This document shows positions 18,260-26,186 of a stretch of 64,000 nt of DNA, piece after piece. The notes below the pieces were generated by a model that did no database searches, was not told the origin of the DNA, and worked only from the letters and a program-made list of their open reading frames with translations. Location: NCBI GenBank assembly GCA_910586035.1, contig CAJUHT010000003.1:99046-163045 (forward strand), written 5' to 3'. Each line of letters opens with the position of its first letter. The stretch's first letter is position 1. A program made the translations under genes and the position numbers. This DNA comes from an uncultured Christensenella sp. Its GTDB lineage: Bacteria; Bacillota; Clostridia; Christensenellales; Borkfalkiaceae.

Positions 18260-19129
18260 TTATCCCTTTACCGAGCCTCCCGTAACGCCCTGCACGTAAT
18301 ACTTCTGCAACCATATGAACAGAGCCGTTATGGGCACGGAAATAATTACGGAAGCCGCGCAGAATCTCGTGAAATATTGGTACAGAGTTTCCTGTTTAAG
18401 CATATCCTTCAAGCCTACCGCAACGTTGTAGTAGTCCTGATTGCCGAACGCCATAAGCGAAGCGAACATATACTCGCCCCAAGGCGCCATAAACGCCGTT
18501 AAAACCGTGTAGATTATAATGGGCTTGGCAAGCGGAAGAATTACCCTTATAAACACCGTGTGGCGGCTTGCGCCGTCTATTCTCGCCGCCTCGTCAAGCG
18601 ACTTGGGAATAGTGTCGAAGAAGCCTTTGCAGATGTAATATCCCATACAGGAACTTGCCACGTATACGAGAATAAGACCTACAAGCCCCATCTCCTGCGT
18701 CAGCCCGACAAGCTTTAACAGGAAGTATATAGCCGTCATAGACATAAAGCCGGGGAACATTCCCAAGACGAGCATAAGGTTCATAAGCGGCTTTCTCATT
18801 TTAAAGCGCAAGCGGGAAAGCGCGTAACTTGTTACAAGTACGATAGCCGTCTGCAAAACCGTTACAACTACCGAAATAATGAGCGTAGTGCCGTACCACT
18901 TGGGGAAGTTGAACGTTTGGGTATCCGTAAACAACTTTATATAGTTGTTAAAAGTCCATTCGTGCGGCCAGAAATACAGCGTAGCCGCACCAGGCTCACC
19001 CCTGAACGATTGAAGCAACAGATAGAAGAAAGGAAACAGCCATACAACGCTCATAACCGTCAAAATAATATATATGACGGCGTTGGTACCCCTTTCAAGG
19101 GCTTTTTTACTGCGATATTTCTTAGCCAT
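18260..19129 (-). CDS. malG: Maltodextrin ABC importer permease MalG
   Basis: A 289-residue permease with six predicted membrane helices. The EAA loop, which docks on the ATPase, reads SLDEAARIDGASRHTVF. The C-terminus YVQGVTGGSVKG is typical of MalG/MsmG permeases. Its start codon overlaps the malF stop by one base, so translation is coupled. It forms the channel with MalF and uses the MsmK-type ATPase at 14743-16725. Confidence 0.94.
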   Translation of the reverse strand: MAKKYRSKKALERGTNAVIYIILTVMSVVWLFPFFYLLLQSFRGEPGAATLYFWPHEWTFNNYIKLFTDTQTFNFPKWYGTTLIISVVVTVLQTAIVLVTSYALSRLRFKMRKPLMNLMLVLGMFPGFMSMTAIYFLLKLVGLTQEMGLVGLILVYVASSCMGYYICKGFFDTIPKSLDEAARIDGASRHTVFIRVILPLAKPIIIYTVLTAFMAPWGEYMFASLMAFGNQDYYNVAVGLKDMLKQETLYQYFTRFCAASVIISVPITALFIWLQKYYVQGVTGGSVKG

Positions 19130-20649
19130 TACATAAAGTCCTCCTCGTTCTTTACCGAACCCGACTTGTTATAGACAACCAGGGATACGACGGCGGTGAT
19201 TACAAACATTAAAATGCTTATAACGGAAGCCAGACCGTATTCCTGCCTCTCCATAACCAATTTGTACAGCCAGGTTATAAGCAGGTCGGTTTCGCCTGCG
19301 TTGCCCGTAAAATCGGAAGTCCTGGGCAAGCCGCCCGTAAGGAGATATATTACGTTGAAGTTATTGAGGTTGCCTATAAACTGCGTTATGAGATAGGGCG
19401 CCGTTACGTGTATCATATACGGAAGCGTTATCTTGAAAAACGCCCTTACGGGACCCGCGCCGTCTATCCTTGCGGATTCGTACAAATCTTCGGGAATGTT
19501 CAAAAGTATACCCGTACAAATGAGCATAGAGTACGGTATGCCGACCCATATGTTTACGACTATTACCGTAACCTTGGCAAAAGTTGCGTTAGACAGGAAA
19601 GGCAACGGCTCCCGTATCCAGCCCCAGGATAACAACAAATTGTTGATTGCGCCTTCGTCCGCAAGCATCTGCGACATTAAAAGAAGCGATACGAACTGCG
19701 GCACGGCGATGGTCATAACAAGCACGGTACGCCACAGCTTTTTACAGCGGATACCCTTTTTATTTATGAGAATGGCTACAATCATTCCCAGAATGTAGTT
19801 GGAGAATGTTGCAAAAAACGCCCATATGACCGTCCACATAAGGATATGCGCAAAGGTGTAACCAAACGAATCCGCGCCGGCTAAACTGCCGCCGAACACC
19901 TTTACGAAGTTATCCCACCCTATCCATTGGAAGAGTTTTGCGGGCGGCATATGATTTTCGTCGTAGTTGGTAAACGCCAGAAAAATCATAAAGATTATGG
20001 GCAGTATGGTAAAAATGGTAAGTCCCGCAAGAGGAATACCCAAAAGCGTTTTATGATACTGCTCGTTGAGGAAGGCATTCATATCCTCCTTAGCCGTTGC
20101 CAAGCCCTTGCGCGCTTCTACAAGCTGCTGGGTATAGTATGCCGACTTGATATTTCTGTACCAGGCGTATACGAACGTTATTATAAATATTATCGTAAGC
20201 AGACCGTAGAGCAAAATCAAAAGGCTGTTATCGCCCTCGGTATACAGAATATTGCCCCACTCGTCTTCATACTCGCCCATTTCAATGTGTCCGAGCGAAC
20301 CGAGAAGCCCTAAATACTGACCGCCGAACAGCGCCATATATAAAATGAACGCTATTTCGAAAACCAAAAACAACAGACCCCTGAGCCACTGCTTGCGGGC
20401 AAGCTGGGAAAACCCGAAAAACACAAACGAAAGACGCGTTTTCCAATCGCCGTACTTTACCGCGCGCCCAACCGTAATGCCGCAGTTTGCAACGGCATTC
20501 CAAAACCTTTTGGCAAGCGACGGTATGGTTTTTCTGAAAAAGTTAAGAAAAACTACGGGAATGCTCTTGAAAAAAGCGGCGAATTTATAGCAGAATTTCT
20601 GCCACGCCGTCATTTTGAGATAATCGAGCGCTGAAACGAGATTATCCAT
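19129..20649 (-). CDS. malF: Maltodextrin ABC importer permease MalF
   Basis: A 506-residue permease. It has an N-terminal extension with extra helices near residues 85-115 and 140-165, as in large MalF proteins. Six core helices follow, with an EAA-type loop NIPEDLYESARIDGAGPV. It pairs with MalG to form the channel. The N-terminal 60 residues are basic and amphipathic, and lie on the cytoplasmic side. The ribosome site is GGAGG about 10 bases before the ATG. It follows malE after an 80-bp gap that holds a stem-loop. Confidence 0.94.
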   Translation of the reverse strand: MDNLVSALDYLKMTAWQKFCYKFAAFFKSIPVVFLNFFRKTIPSLAKRFWNAVANCGITVGRAVKYGDWKTRLSFVFFGFSQLARKQWLRGLLFLVFEIAFILYMALFGGQYLGLLGSLGHIEMGEYEDEWGNILYTEGDNSLLILLYGLLTIIFIITFVYAWYRNIKSAYYTQQLVEARKGLATAKEDMNAFLNEQYHKTLLGIPLAGLTIFTILPIIFMIFLAFTNYDENHMPPAKLFQWIGWDNFVKVFGGSLAGADSFGYTFAHILMWTVIWAFFATFSNYILGMIVAILINKKGIRCKKLWRTVLVMTIAVPQFVSLLLMSQMLADEGAINNLLLSWGWIREPLPFLSNATFAKVTVIVVNIWVGIPYSMLICTGILLNIPEDLYESARIDGAGPVRAFFKITLPYMIHVTAPYLITQFIGNLNNFNVIYLLTGGLPRTSDFTGNAGETDLLITWLYKLVMERQEYGLASVISILMFVITAVVSLVVYNKSGSVKNEEDFM

Positions 20650-20675
20650 AATTTCCCTCCTTTAAATTACCGCAA

Positions 20676-20703
20676 TTTGGGGCAAAGCAAGCCTTGCCCC
20701 AAA
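20676..20703 (-). other. Intergenic hairpin between malE and malF
   Basis: A perfect 10-bp stem (TTTGGGGCAA and TTGCCCCAAA) with an 8-base loop lies after malE. No run of Ts follows. In other mal operons a structure here protects the malE message so that the binding protein outnumbers the permease. That role is inferred by analogy. Confidence 0.65.
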
Positions 20704-20729
20704 CGTGCGTTAAATTAGATTTTTAAGTT

Positions 20730-21983
20730 TTAGCCGTTCATACCGCTGATAAGCGATTTAAGTTTAGCGTCAAGCCCTTCGTATTTGAGTTTTGCAAACA
20801 CGTCCGCACCGAACGAGTCGAGCGACGACCAATAATTGCTGGGAAGGGAATCCTGCGTCTTTGCAAAGCTGAGCTGTGAGTTGAACGCGGCGAGCGCAAC
20901 GTTGCTTTTAACCGCGTCCGTCTGCGAAACTTTTATGTTGGAAGGTCCTATACCCAGCTTAAATCTCTCAGTCTGCGCCTGCTCGCCCGAAAGGAACGCG
21001 GCAAGCCTGTGCGCTTCGGAAAGATGCTTGGAAGAAGGATTTACGCCGAACAGTTTATAGCCTACGAAAGGTACAAGCTGATGGTCTTTACCCGTCAGTT
21101 CGCTGTGATAGGTGGGCATTTTGGTTGCGGCATATCCTTCGCCGAAGGAATCCTGCAACACCTGCGCGTTCCAGGTACCCGTAATAACCGCGCCTATTTT
21201 CTTACTTGCGGCATACGACTGAATAACCGTATCATCGGCGTTTACAAACGATTCGTGAGCGCGCAAATCAATAAGCGCCCTGCCGCCAATCTGTCCGTAC
21301 GTGTAGTCGCAACCTTCGGGCTTCTGGTCGAAGTCGCACTTAGCCGACTCCATTGTCGTGCCCGTCCACTTTATGGTGTAGTCGCCGCCAGCGCCGTAGA
21401 AGAACGAGCCGAGATACCAGCTGGAACCGCTCTTACTCATATTGAAGAGGAAATATTTTTTCTGCGCCTTGCACGCCTCTAAAATATCTTCGAGTTTGTT
21501 CGCCTGTTCTGCGGAAACTACCGAACTGTCGTAATACATAAAGAAGCCGTTGTCCGCCGCATAGGGATAGCCGTAGTAATGGTCTTCGCCGCCTTCGACA
21601 ATCTTGCCCGCTTCGAAAGAGCCTGCAACGTTTTCCGCCCTGACTTTTTCGGCAACCGAATCGCTTAAACGAGCAAGCGCGCCCGCCTTTTTAAGGTTCA
21701 TAAGCTGGTCGTTTGCAAAGCCGTAAACGTCGGCGCCGGCTGTAACGTCCTTACTGAGATTGGCATAAGCTTCGCCCTCGCCGCATATGCCCACGTCTAT
21801 GCTGGTGGTAACGTCGGGGTTCTGCTTGCGGAATTCTTCGACAAGCTCTCTTACAAGGGTTTGCTGGGTGCTGGGAGCCCATACGGTAATTCCTTTGTCG
21901 GTCTTTTTGCACGCCGTCAAACCAACCGTTGCACCAACGGTTAAAACGCTTGCGGCAACCAAAGAAACGATGCGTTTTTTCAT
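20730..21983 (-). CDS. malE: Maltodextrin-binding lipoprotein MalE
   Basis: A family 1 extracellular solute-binding protein of about 417 residues. I chose the ATG at 21983 (MKKRIVSLVAASVLTVG), which has GGAG 9 bases upstream. A reading from 22025 adds 14 residues before the signal peptide. The lipobox is LTAC. The mature part has the usual two-lobe features, such as GAVITGTWNAQV and PFVGYKLFGVNPSSK, similar to maltose-binding proteins. It binds maltodextrins at the membrane surface and delivers them to MalFG. Confidence 0.94.
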   Translation of the reverse strand: MKKRIVSLVAASVLTVGATVGLTACKKTDKGITVWAPSTQQTLVRELVEEFRKQNPDVTTSIDVGICGEGEAYANLSKDVTAGADVYGFANDQLMNLKKAGALARLSDSVAEKVRAENVAGSFEAGKIVEGGEDHYYGYPYAADNGFFMYYDSSVVSAEQANKLEDILEACKAQKKYFLFNMSKSGSSWYLGSFFYGAGGDYTIKWTGTTMESAKCDFDQKPEGCDYTYGQIGGRALIDLRAHESFVNADDTVIQSYAASKKIGAVITGTWNAQVLQDSFGEGYAATKMPTYHSELTGKDHQLVPFVGYKLFGVNPSSKHLSEAHRLAAFLSGEQAQTERFKLGIGPSNIKVSQTDAVKSNVALAAFNSQLSFAKTQDSLPSNYWSSLDSFGADVFAKLKYEGLDAKLKSLISGMNG

Positions 21984-22022
21984 TTTTCTTTCTCCTTTAC
22001 CTATTAAAAAAATTTTTGTATG

Positions 22023-22087
22023 CAAACGGCTTTGCCGTTTTTTTACCGATAATTGTTATTACGGGGGCAGCCCGTTGGGCTACCCCC
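22023..22087 (-). other. Two hairpins between malQ and malE
   Basis: A stem built from GGGGG-AGCCC and GGGCT-CCCCC (22063-22087, one internal mismatch) and a smaller AAACGGC/GCCGTTT stem (22023-22039). The smaller has a T-run on the plus strand only. No convincing promoter lies between malQ and malE, so the operon probably reads through. The structures may attenuate or process the transcript. Confidence 0.5.
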
Positions 22088-22151
22088 CTTTGTTTTTGGA
22101 AAAAAACAAAGGTTTTAGTGTATGCAAATTTTTATGCGGTGAAAAAAATTT

Positions 22152-23651
22152 TTAAATTCTTTCCGTTTCCGCTCCGACCTTAATTAAAAAGTCTTTAAGT
22201 TCTTCGGTAAAGTCCTCCCTTACAAACCGCCAACTCCAATTATTCTCCGATACGGTGGAGGGCAAATTTATTCTTGCTTCTCCCCCGAACGCAAGCAAAT
22301 CCCAAAGCGGAATTATAACCGTATTAGCCTTGGACTTAAACGCCAGCTCTATTACCGTGCGGCATATATCCTCCGCGGAAGAAACTTTTGCCTCCACGCC
22401 GAAAACAGCGCACTCTTTAAGCAAATCTTTTATATATACTTCTTTATCTTTTCCTCTTAAATCTTCTATACACTGCCTCAGCGGCATATTGTCGTGCGTG
22501 CCCGTGTAGCATACGAAGTTTTGAGTGTGGTTGGAAGGTTTGTGCTCGTTTTCGGGATTGCCGTCGAAAGCAAATTCCATAATTTTCATTCCCGGATAGC
22601 CTACGTTTTCCATAAGAGAACGCACGCCGTCGTCTATAACGCCTAAATCTTCCGCCACTATATTATAATCTAAAATGCTTTCAAACAGTTTCTCTTTGGG
22701 TCCGTCCGCCCACCGTCCGCCGCGCGCCGTTTTGTCTTTGGCGGGTACTTCCCAATACCTGTCAAACCCGCGGAAATGGTCTATGCGGAGAATATCGAAA
22801 AACTCGAAACACCTGCGTATCCTCGATTTCCACCAGGAATAACCGTCGGCGCTCATCTTATTCCAATCGTAAACGGGATTGCCCCAAAGCTGACCGTCGG
22901 CTGTAAAGTCGTCGGGAGGACAGCCGGCAACAACGCTCATTTTGCGCTCGCCATCCATTTTGAAAAGCTTGTCGCCGTACTTCCACACTTCCGCGCTGTC
23001 GTAAGCTATGTACAACGGAATATCGCCCATAAGCGAAACGCCGCGCTGATTGGCGTACTCTTTCAGCTTTTGCCACTGTTTTAAAAATATATACTGGGTA
23101 AATTGCCAGAAAAGTATTTTGCGTTGATTTTCTTTACAGAATTTTTCAACCGCCCGACTGCCGTACTTTCTGTATTCTGGCGCCCACTCCGTCCAAGCAA
23201 CGTGGTTAAAATGCGTTTTAAGCGCCATAAACACGGCGAAATCGTTATACTCTCCCCTCTCTAAAAAGTCGCAAAAGTCCTTGCCGCCGTCAAAGCGGGC
23301 AAAAGCCTTTGCAAGCAGGGAAATTTTTTCCGAAAACTGTTTGCCGTAGTTTACGCGGCGGGCGCAATCGCAAAGTTTTGCAAGGTCAACCTCGCCCCTT
23401 TCGAGCAGCCCATCTTCAACCAAAAATTCAAGGTCGATAAAATAATAGTTGAGCGCGTCCGCCGAACAGGACTGATAAGGACTGTCGCCGTAATTGGTGG
23501 GATTTAAAGGCAAAACCTGCCACACCCTGCCGCCTGCTCCGTGCAAAAAATCTATGAAATTATACGCTTCTTTGCCCAGCGTTCCTATGCCCTCGCCCGA
23601 CGGAAGAGCCGATACGGGAAGCAGTACGCCGTAATTCCTTATATTTTTCAT
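22152..23651 (-). CDS. malQ: 4-alpha-glucanotransferase (amylomaltase)
   Basis: A 499-residue GH77 enzyme. RNYGVLLPVSALPS is the typical N-terminus, RIDHFRGFDRYWEVPA carries the nucleophile Asp, IVAEDLGVI the acid/base Glu, and TGTHDNMPLRQ the third Asp. It transfers glucan segments between maltodextrins in the cytoplasm, making longer chains for GlgP and releasing glucose. It is the first gene after the divergent control region at 23674-23732 and probably heads the transcript that continues into malE. Confidence 0.96.
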   Translation of the reverse strand: MKNIRNYGVLLPVSALPSGEGIGTLGKEAYNFIDFLHGAGGRVWQVLPLNPTNYGDSPYQSCSADALNYYFIDLEFLVEDGLLERGEVDLAKLCDCARRVNYGKQFSEKISLLAKAFARFDGGKDFCDFLERGEYNDFAVFMALKTHFNHVAWTEWAPEYRKYGSRAVEKFCKENQRKILFWQFTQYIFLKQWQKLKEYANQRGVSLMGDIPLYIAYDSAEVWKYGDKLFKMDGERKMSVVAGCPPDDFTADGQLWGNPVYDWNKMSADGYSWWKSRIRRCFEFFDILRIDHFRGFDRYWEVPAKDKTARGGRWADGPKEKLFESILDYNIVAEDLGVIDDGVRSLMENVGYPGMKIMEFAFDGNPENEHKPSNHTQNFVCYTGTHDNMPLRQCIEDLRGKDKEVYIKDLLKECAVFGVEAKVSSAEDICRTVIELAFKSKANTVIIPLWDLLAFGGEARINLPSTVSENNWSWRFVREDFTEELKDFLIKVGAETERI

Positions 23652-23673
23652 TATCCTGACGCACGAATAACCC

Positions 23674-23732
23674 GCGCGAAAACTATTTAATTATTTTCGA
23701 AAATATTATACCATAGTTTTCGCAAATGTCAA
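23674..23732 (-). promoter_or_regulatory. malQ promoter with MalR/LacI-type operators
   Basis: On the minus strand TTGACA (23727-23732) and TATAAT (23705-23710) are 16 bp apart. TTTTCGCAAA (23717-23726) lies in the spacer and the perfect palindrome ATTTTCGAAAAT (23693-23704) abuts the -10. A further GCGAAAAC half is at 23676-23683, giving a larger GCGAAAACTA/TAGTTTTCGC inverted repeat. Binding here would block RNA polymerase. The same motif and 23-bp spacing recur at the pullulanase promoter. Confidence 0.8.
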
Positions 23733-23797
23733 TAGAAAAGTGTGAAATTATTTACAAATAATGAATATTTTTTTCATTCAAAGGGATATAAACCGAC

Positions 23798-23826
23798 TTG
23801 ACGAACTTCGGCGGTTAGGGTATAAT
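23798..23826 (+). promoter_or_regulatory. Promoter of the LacI-family regulator
   Basis: TTGACG (23798-23803) and TATAAT (23821-23826) are 17 bp apart on the plus strand, 31 bp before the regulator's ATG. AAAGGAGG precedes the start codon. No TTTTCGAAAA operator overlaps it, although the malQ operators lie about 70-100 bp upstream. Confidence 0.85.
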
Positions 23827-23857
23827 TTATTCAGCCCTATTTAAAGGAGGCATACCG

Positions 23858-24841
23858 ATGACGATAAAAGAAATTTCGGAGGCGCTTAACGTATCTATAA
23901 GCACCGTTTCGAAAGCTCTTAACGACGCTACCGATATTGCGGATGACACGAAAGCCAAGATACGGGAATACGCGGAAAGCGTAGGCTATCACCTCAAAAC
24001 AAAAAAACAGCCTTTAAAGCGCATTTGCGCCATTTACGAGAGGGTTGACTCCGACACGCGCAACAACGTTTTGTACCACGTTGTCGCTTCGTTTTCCGAC
24101 GTTGCAATTGCAAACAACTTCGAAGTGATGATTGACTACGTTGTGGCTAAGCCCTCCGACTTTAACCTTAACGATTACCTTGTGCAAAACAATTTTTGCG
24201 CGGCGTTTATTGTGGGAATGAATTTTAAGAGCAGAATTTACAAGCAAATCAAGCAAACTACCGTTCCGCTCGTGCTGTTGGACAACCGCTTTTCGGATAT
24301 GCCGCTGATTGCCTCGGTATCGAGCGAAAATACGGGGGCAATAGTTTCGGCGATTAAATATCTGGCAAAAAAGGGGCACGCAAAAATAGGGTTTGTAATG
24401 GGCGAAAAGGATTCGCAGGTTTCCGCAGAACGCCTTGCGGGATACATTTCGGGGCTTGCGCGCAGCGGTATAGAATTTAACCACGACTACATTTACTACG
24501 GCGATTTTACAAAAACTTCGGGCGAGGAAGCTGCGGAATATTTCAGCGATACGGACGTAACCGCCGTTATATCCAGCTCCGACATAATGGCAATGGGGCT
24601 TATAGACGGCTTTAAAGCGTGCGGCAAGAGCGTGCCCGACGACGTTTCGGTAATAGGCTTTGACGATTTAAACCTTTTGAAGTTTACCTCCTACGACCTT
24701 ACCACTATGAAACAGGACTTTAACCGCCTCGGCGAGGAAGCGTTCAGACAGATTGCCGATATGTTGGAAGGGCGCGTTGCACAGCAGGTTATGCTCGACT
24801 GCAAGCTTATAGAGCGCGGAAGCGTAAAACAATTAAACTGA
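23858..24841 (+). CDS. LacI-family transcriptional regulator (MalR-like)
   Basis: A 327-residue LacI/GalR regulator and the only plus-strand gene in the region. The first 25 residues (MTIKEISEALNVSISTVSKA) are the helix-turn-helix with the family's VSxSTVSKAL recognition helix, followed by a hinge and a periplasmic-binding-type effector domain (GFVMGEKDSQVSAERLAGY, VIGFDDL). It sits divergent from malQ, so it very likely controls the starch genes, sensing a maltodextrin or sugar phosphate. The palindromic TTTTCGAAAA sites with a central CG fit a LacI-type dimer. The effector is not known. Confidence 0.92.
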   Translation: MTIKEISEALNVSISTVSKALNDATDIADDTKAKIREYAESVGYHLKTKKQPLKRICAIYERVDSDTRNNVLYHVVASFSDVAIANNFEVMIDYVVAKPSDFNLNDYLVQNNFCAAFIVGMNFKSRIYKQIKQTTVPLVLLDNRFSDMPLIASVSSENTGAIVSAIKYLAKKGHAKIGFVMGEKDSQVSAERLAGYISGLARSGIEFNHDYIYYGDFTKTSGEEAAEYFSDTDVTAVISSSDIMAMGLIDGFKACGKSVPDDVSVIGFDDLNLLKFTSYDLTTMKQDFNRLGEEAFRQIADMLEGRVAQQVMLDCKLIERGSVKQLN

Positions 24842-24849
24842 CAATTTAA

Positions 24850-24890
24850 AATACTAACCCCGCCTTTCATAGGCGGGGTTAGTATTTTTT
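24850..24890 (+). terminator. Strong intrinsic terminator after the LacI-family gene
   Basis: A perfect 15-bp stem, AATACTAACCCCGCC and GGCGGGGTTAGTATT, with a 7-base loop and a T-run after it. The opposite strand has a similar form, so it can also stop transcripts of the convergent kinase-like gene, whose stop codon lies at the edge of the T-run. Confidence 0.93.
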
Positions 24891-25425
24891 ATTTATTCTC
24901 TCTTACGTAGCGCACAAATTCGGGGGTCTTAGACCAATATTTAATTCCCCAATTTTCAAAATTCCACTCCTCGGAATAATCGTTGCATTCATAATCTATA
25001 TAGTAAAGTCCGTTTGCGGAAACGACAAAATTTGTAGGGAAGTAATCGATATTTAAATTCAGCGCGTATAGACGCTTGCACGTTTCCCTTACGGTTAAAA
25101 CGTATTATTCAACGCTTTCGCCCCGCTTTACGAGTTCGAAAACCGTTTCCCCCTCTATGTACTCCTTCAACAGCCGTTCGTTTTGCCTGTCCGCTTCGAA
25201 CAGCCGCGGCACTTTTACGCCCGCGGCGCACAGTCTTTTATAATCGTTTGTTTCGGCGGCTAACTTATCGCCGAAATTGTAGTACGCGCAAGGCTCGTGG
25301 TGAATTTGTTTAAGCACGTACCTTTCACCGCCCGAACGGACAAGATAGGAATACCCGCCCTTGCCCTTGCCGAGCAGTTTTTCAACCTTGAACTCTTTGC
25401 CGTTTACAGTCAATCTTTCTTCCAT
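24889..25425 (-). pseudogene. Kinase-like protein split by an in-frame TAA
   Basis: From the ATG at 25425 the protein begins with a Gly-rich ATP loop (LLGKGKGGYSYLV) and the lysine strand YVLKQIHHE of a protein-kinase-like fold, then IEGETVFELV. A TAA at 25105-25107 stops it after about 106 residues. Reading on in the same frame gives another 70 residues without a stop, including LNLNIDYFPTNFVVS and GLYYIDYECNDYSEEW. These resemble the catalytic loop and metal-binding Asp of small kinases and end at 24889. The frame is intact on both sides, so a single nonsense change is the simplest view. A sequencing error or readthrough is possible. It overlaps the HAD gene. Confidence 0.75.
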
Positions 25426-26123
25426 TCGCCGCACCCCGTCAATAAAAATCGGGATAGTTTATAAAAATTGTCGGTTGCAAAATCGGCTTGCTTCTCCGCG
25501 GTGGCAAGGCTGTCGTCCGCAGGCGAAAGATTGCTCTTAATATACGCCGTGCGCATACCCGCGGCTTTGGCTCCGCATACGTCGGCGGCAATTTCGTTGC
25601 CGATATAAACCGTTTCGCGCGGGTCGAGCTTAAACTTTTGCAAAGCGTATTGAAAGATTTCAACGGAGGGCTTCTTTTTTCCGAAGTCGGAAGAGATGAC
25701 TACGCCGTTAAAATAGCGCGTAAGCTTTAACTTTTTAAGTTCCTCCACCGTAAAGCAAGTTTGCGCGTTGGAAACGAGGTACACCCCCGCCCCGCGCGAG
25801 CGCAATTCTTTTAAAAGCCCTTTTACTCCGCCGTAAACTTTTAGTTTTAGGCGCGATTTTTTTCTGAAATACGTCGCGGCTTTTAAAACGGTTTTGTCGT
25901 CCGCCCCGCCCATAAGTTTTTTGAATACGGCAAACAGGTCTATTTCGCAAAACTCTTCGCCCGTTTCCGCAAGCGCGCAAAGACCGGCGTACTCCGCCCA
26001 GAAATCACCAAGTCGAGGGTTTAGCCGTTTAAAATACTTTTGCACAGCGGCGCGAAATTTTACGTTGCTTTCATCGGTATGAATATCTATAAGCGTGCCG
26101 TACAAATCGAAAACAAAATTCAT
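25410..26123 (-). CDS. HAD-superfamily hydrolase
   Basis: A 237-residue haloacid-dehalogenase-fold protein. The nucleophile Asp is D6 in VFDLYGTLID, motif II is YLVSNAQTC, motif III the Lys in SSDFGKKKPS, and motif IV is IGNEIAADVCGAKAAG. The usual second Asp two residues after the nucleophile is Tyr here, as in several dehalogenase-like members. Substrate is probably a small phosphate ester. It overlaps the broken kinase-like gene, so the pair may once have worked together. It is otherwise unrelated to the starch genes. Confidence 0.88.
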   Translation of the reverse strand: MNFVFDLYGTLIDIHTDESNVKFRAAVQKYFKRLNPRLGDFWAEYAGLCALAETGEEFCEIDLFAVFKKLMGGADDKTVLKAATYFRKKSRLKLKVYGGVKGLLKELRSRGAGVYLVSNAQTCFTVEELKKLKLTRYFNGVVISSDFGKKKPSVEIFQYALQKFKLDPRETVYIGNEIAADVCGAKAAGMRTAYIKSNLSPADDSLATAEKQADFATDNFYKLSRFLLTGCGEWKKD

Positions 26124-26146
26124 AAAAATTTCCGTTACAAATTTAA

Positions 26147-26170
26147 TCGGCGCGGGTTTCCCCGCGCCGA
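26147..26170 (-). terminator. Terminator-like hairpin after the starch-binding lipoprotein
   Basis: A perfect 10-bp GC-rich stem (TCGGCGCGGG and CCCGCGCCGA, 4-base loop). On the minus strand TTAAATTTG follows, a weak T-rich end. On the plus strand a run of six Ts begins after a 6-base gap. It most likely ends the pullulanase/lipoprotein transcript. Confidence 0.7.
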
Positions 26171-26186
26171 CCTGAATTTTTTAAAG

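Noticed and set aside
24889..25104. A separate small gene after the kinase-like ORF
   Set aside because: It has no start codon or ribosome site of its own and continues the frame of the upstream half exactly.
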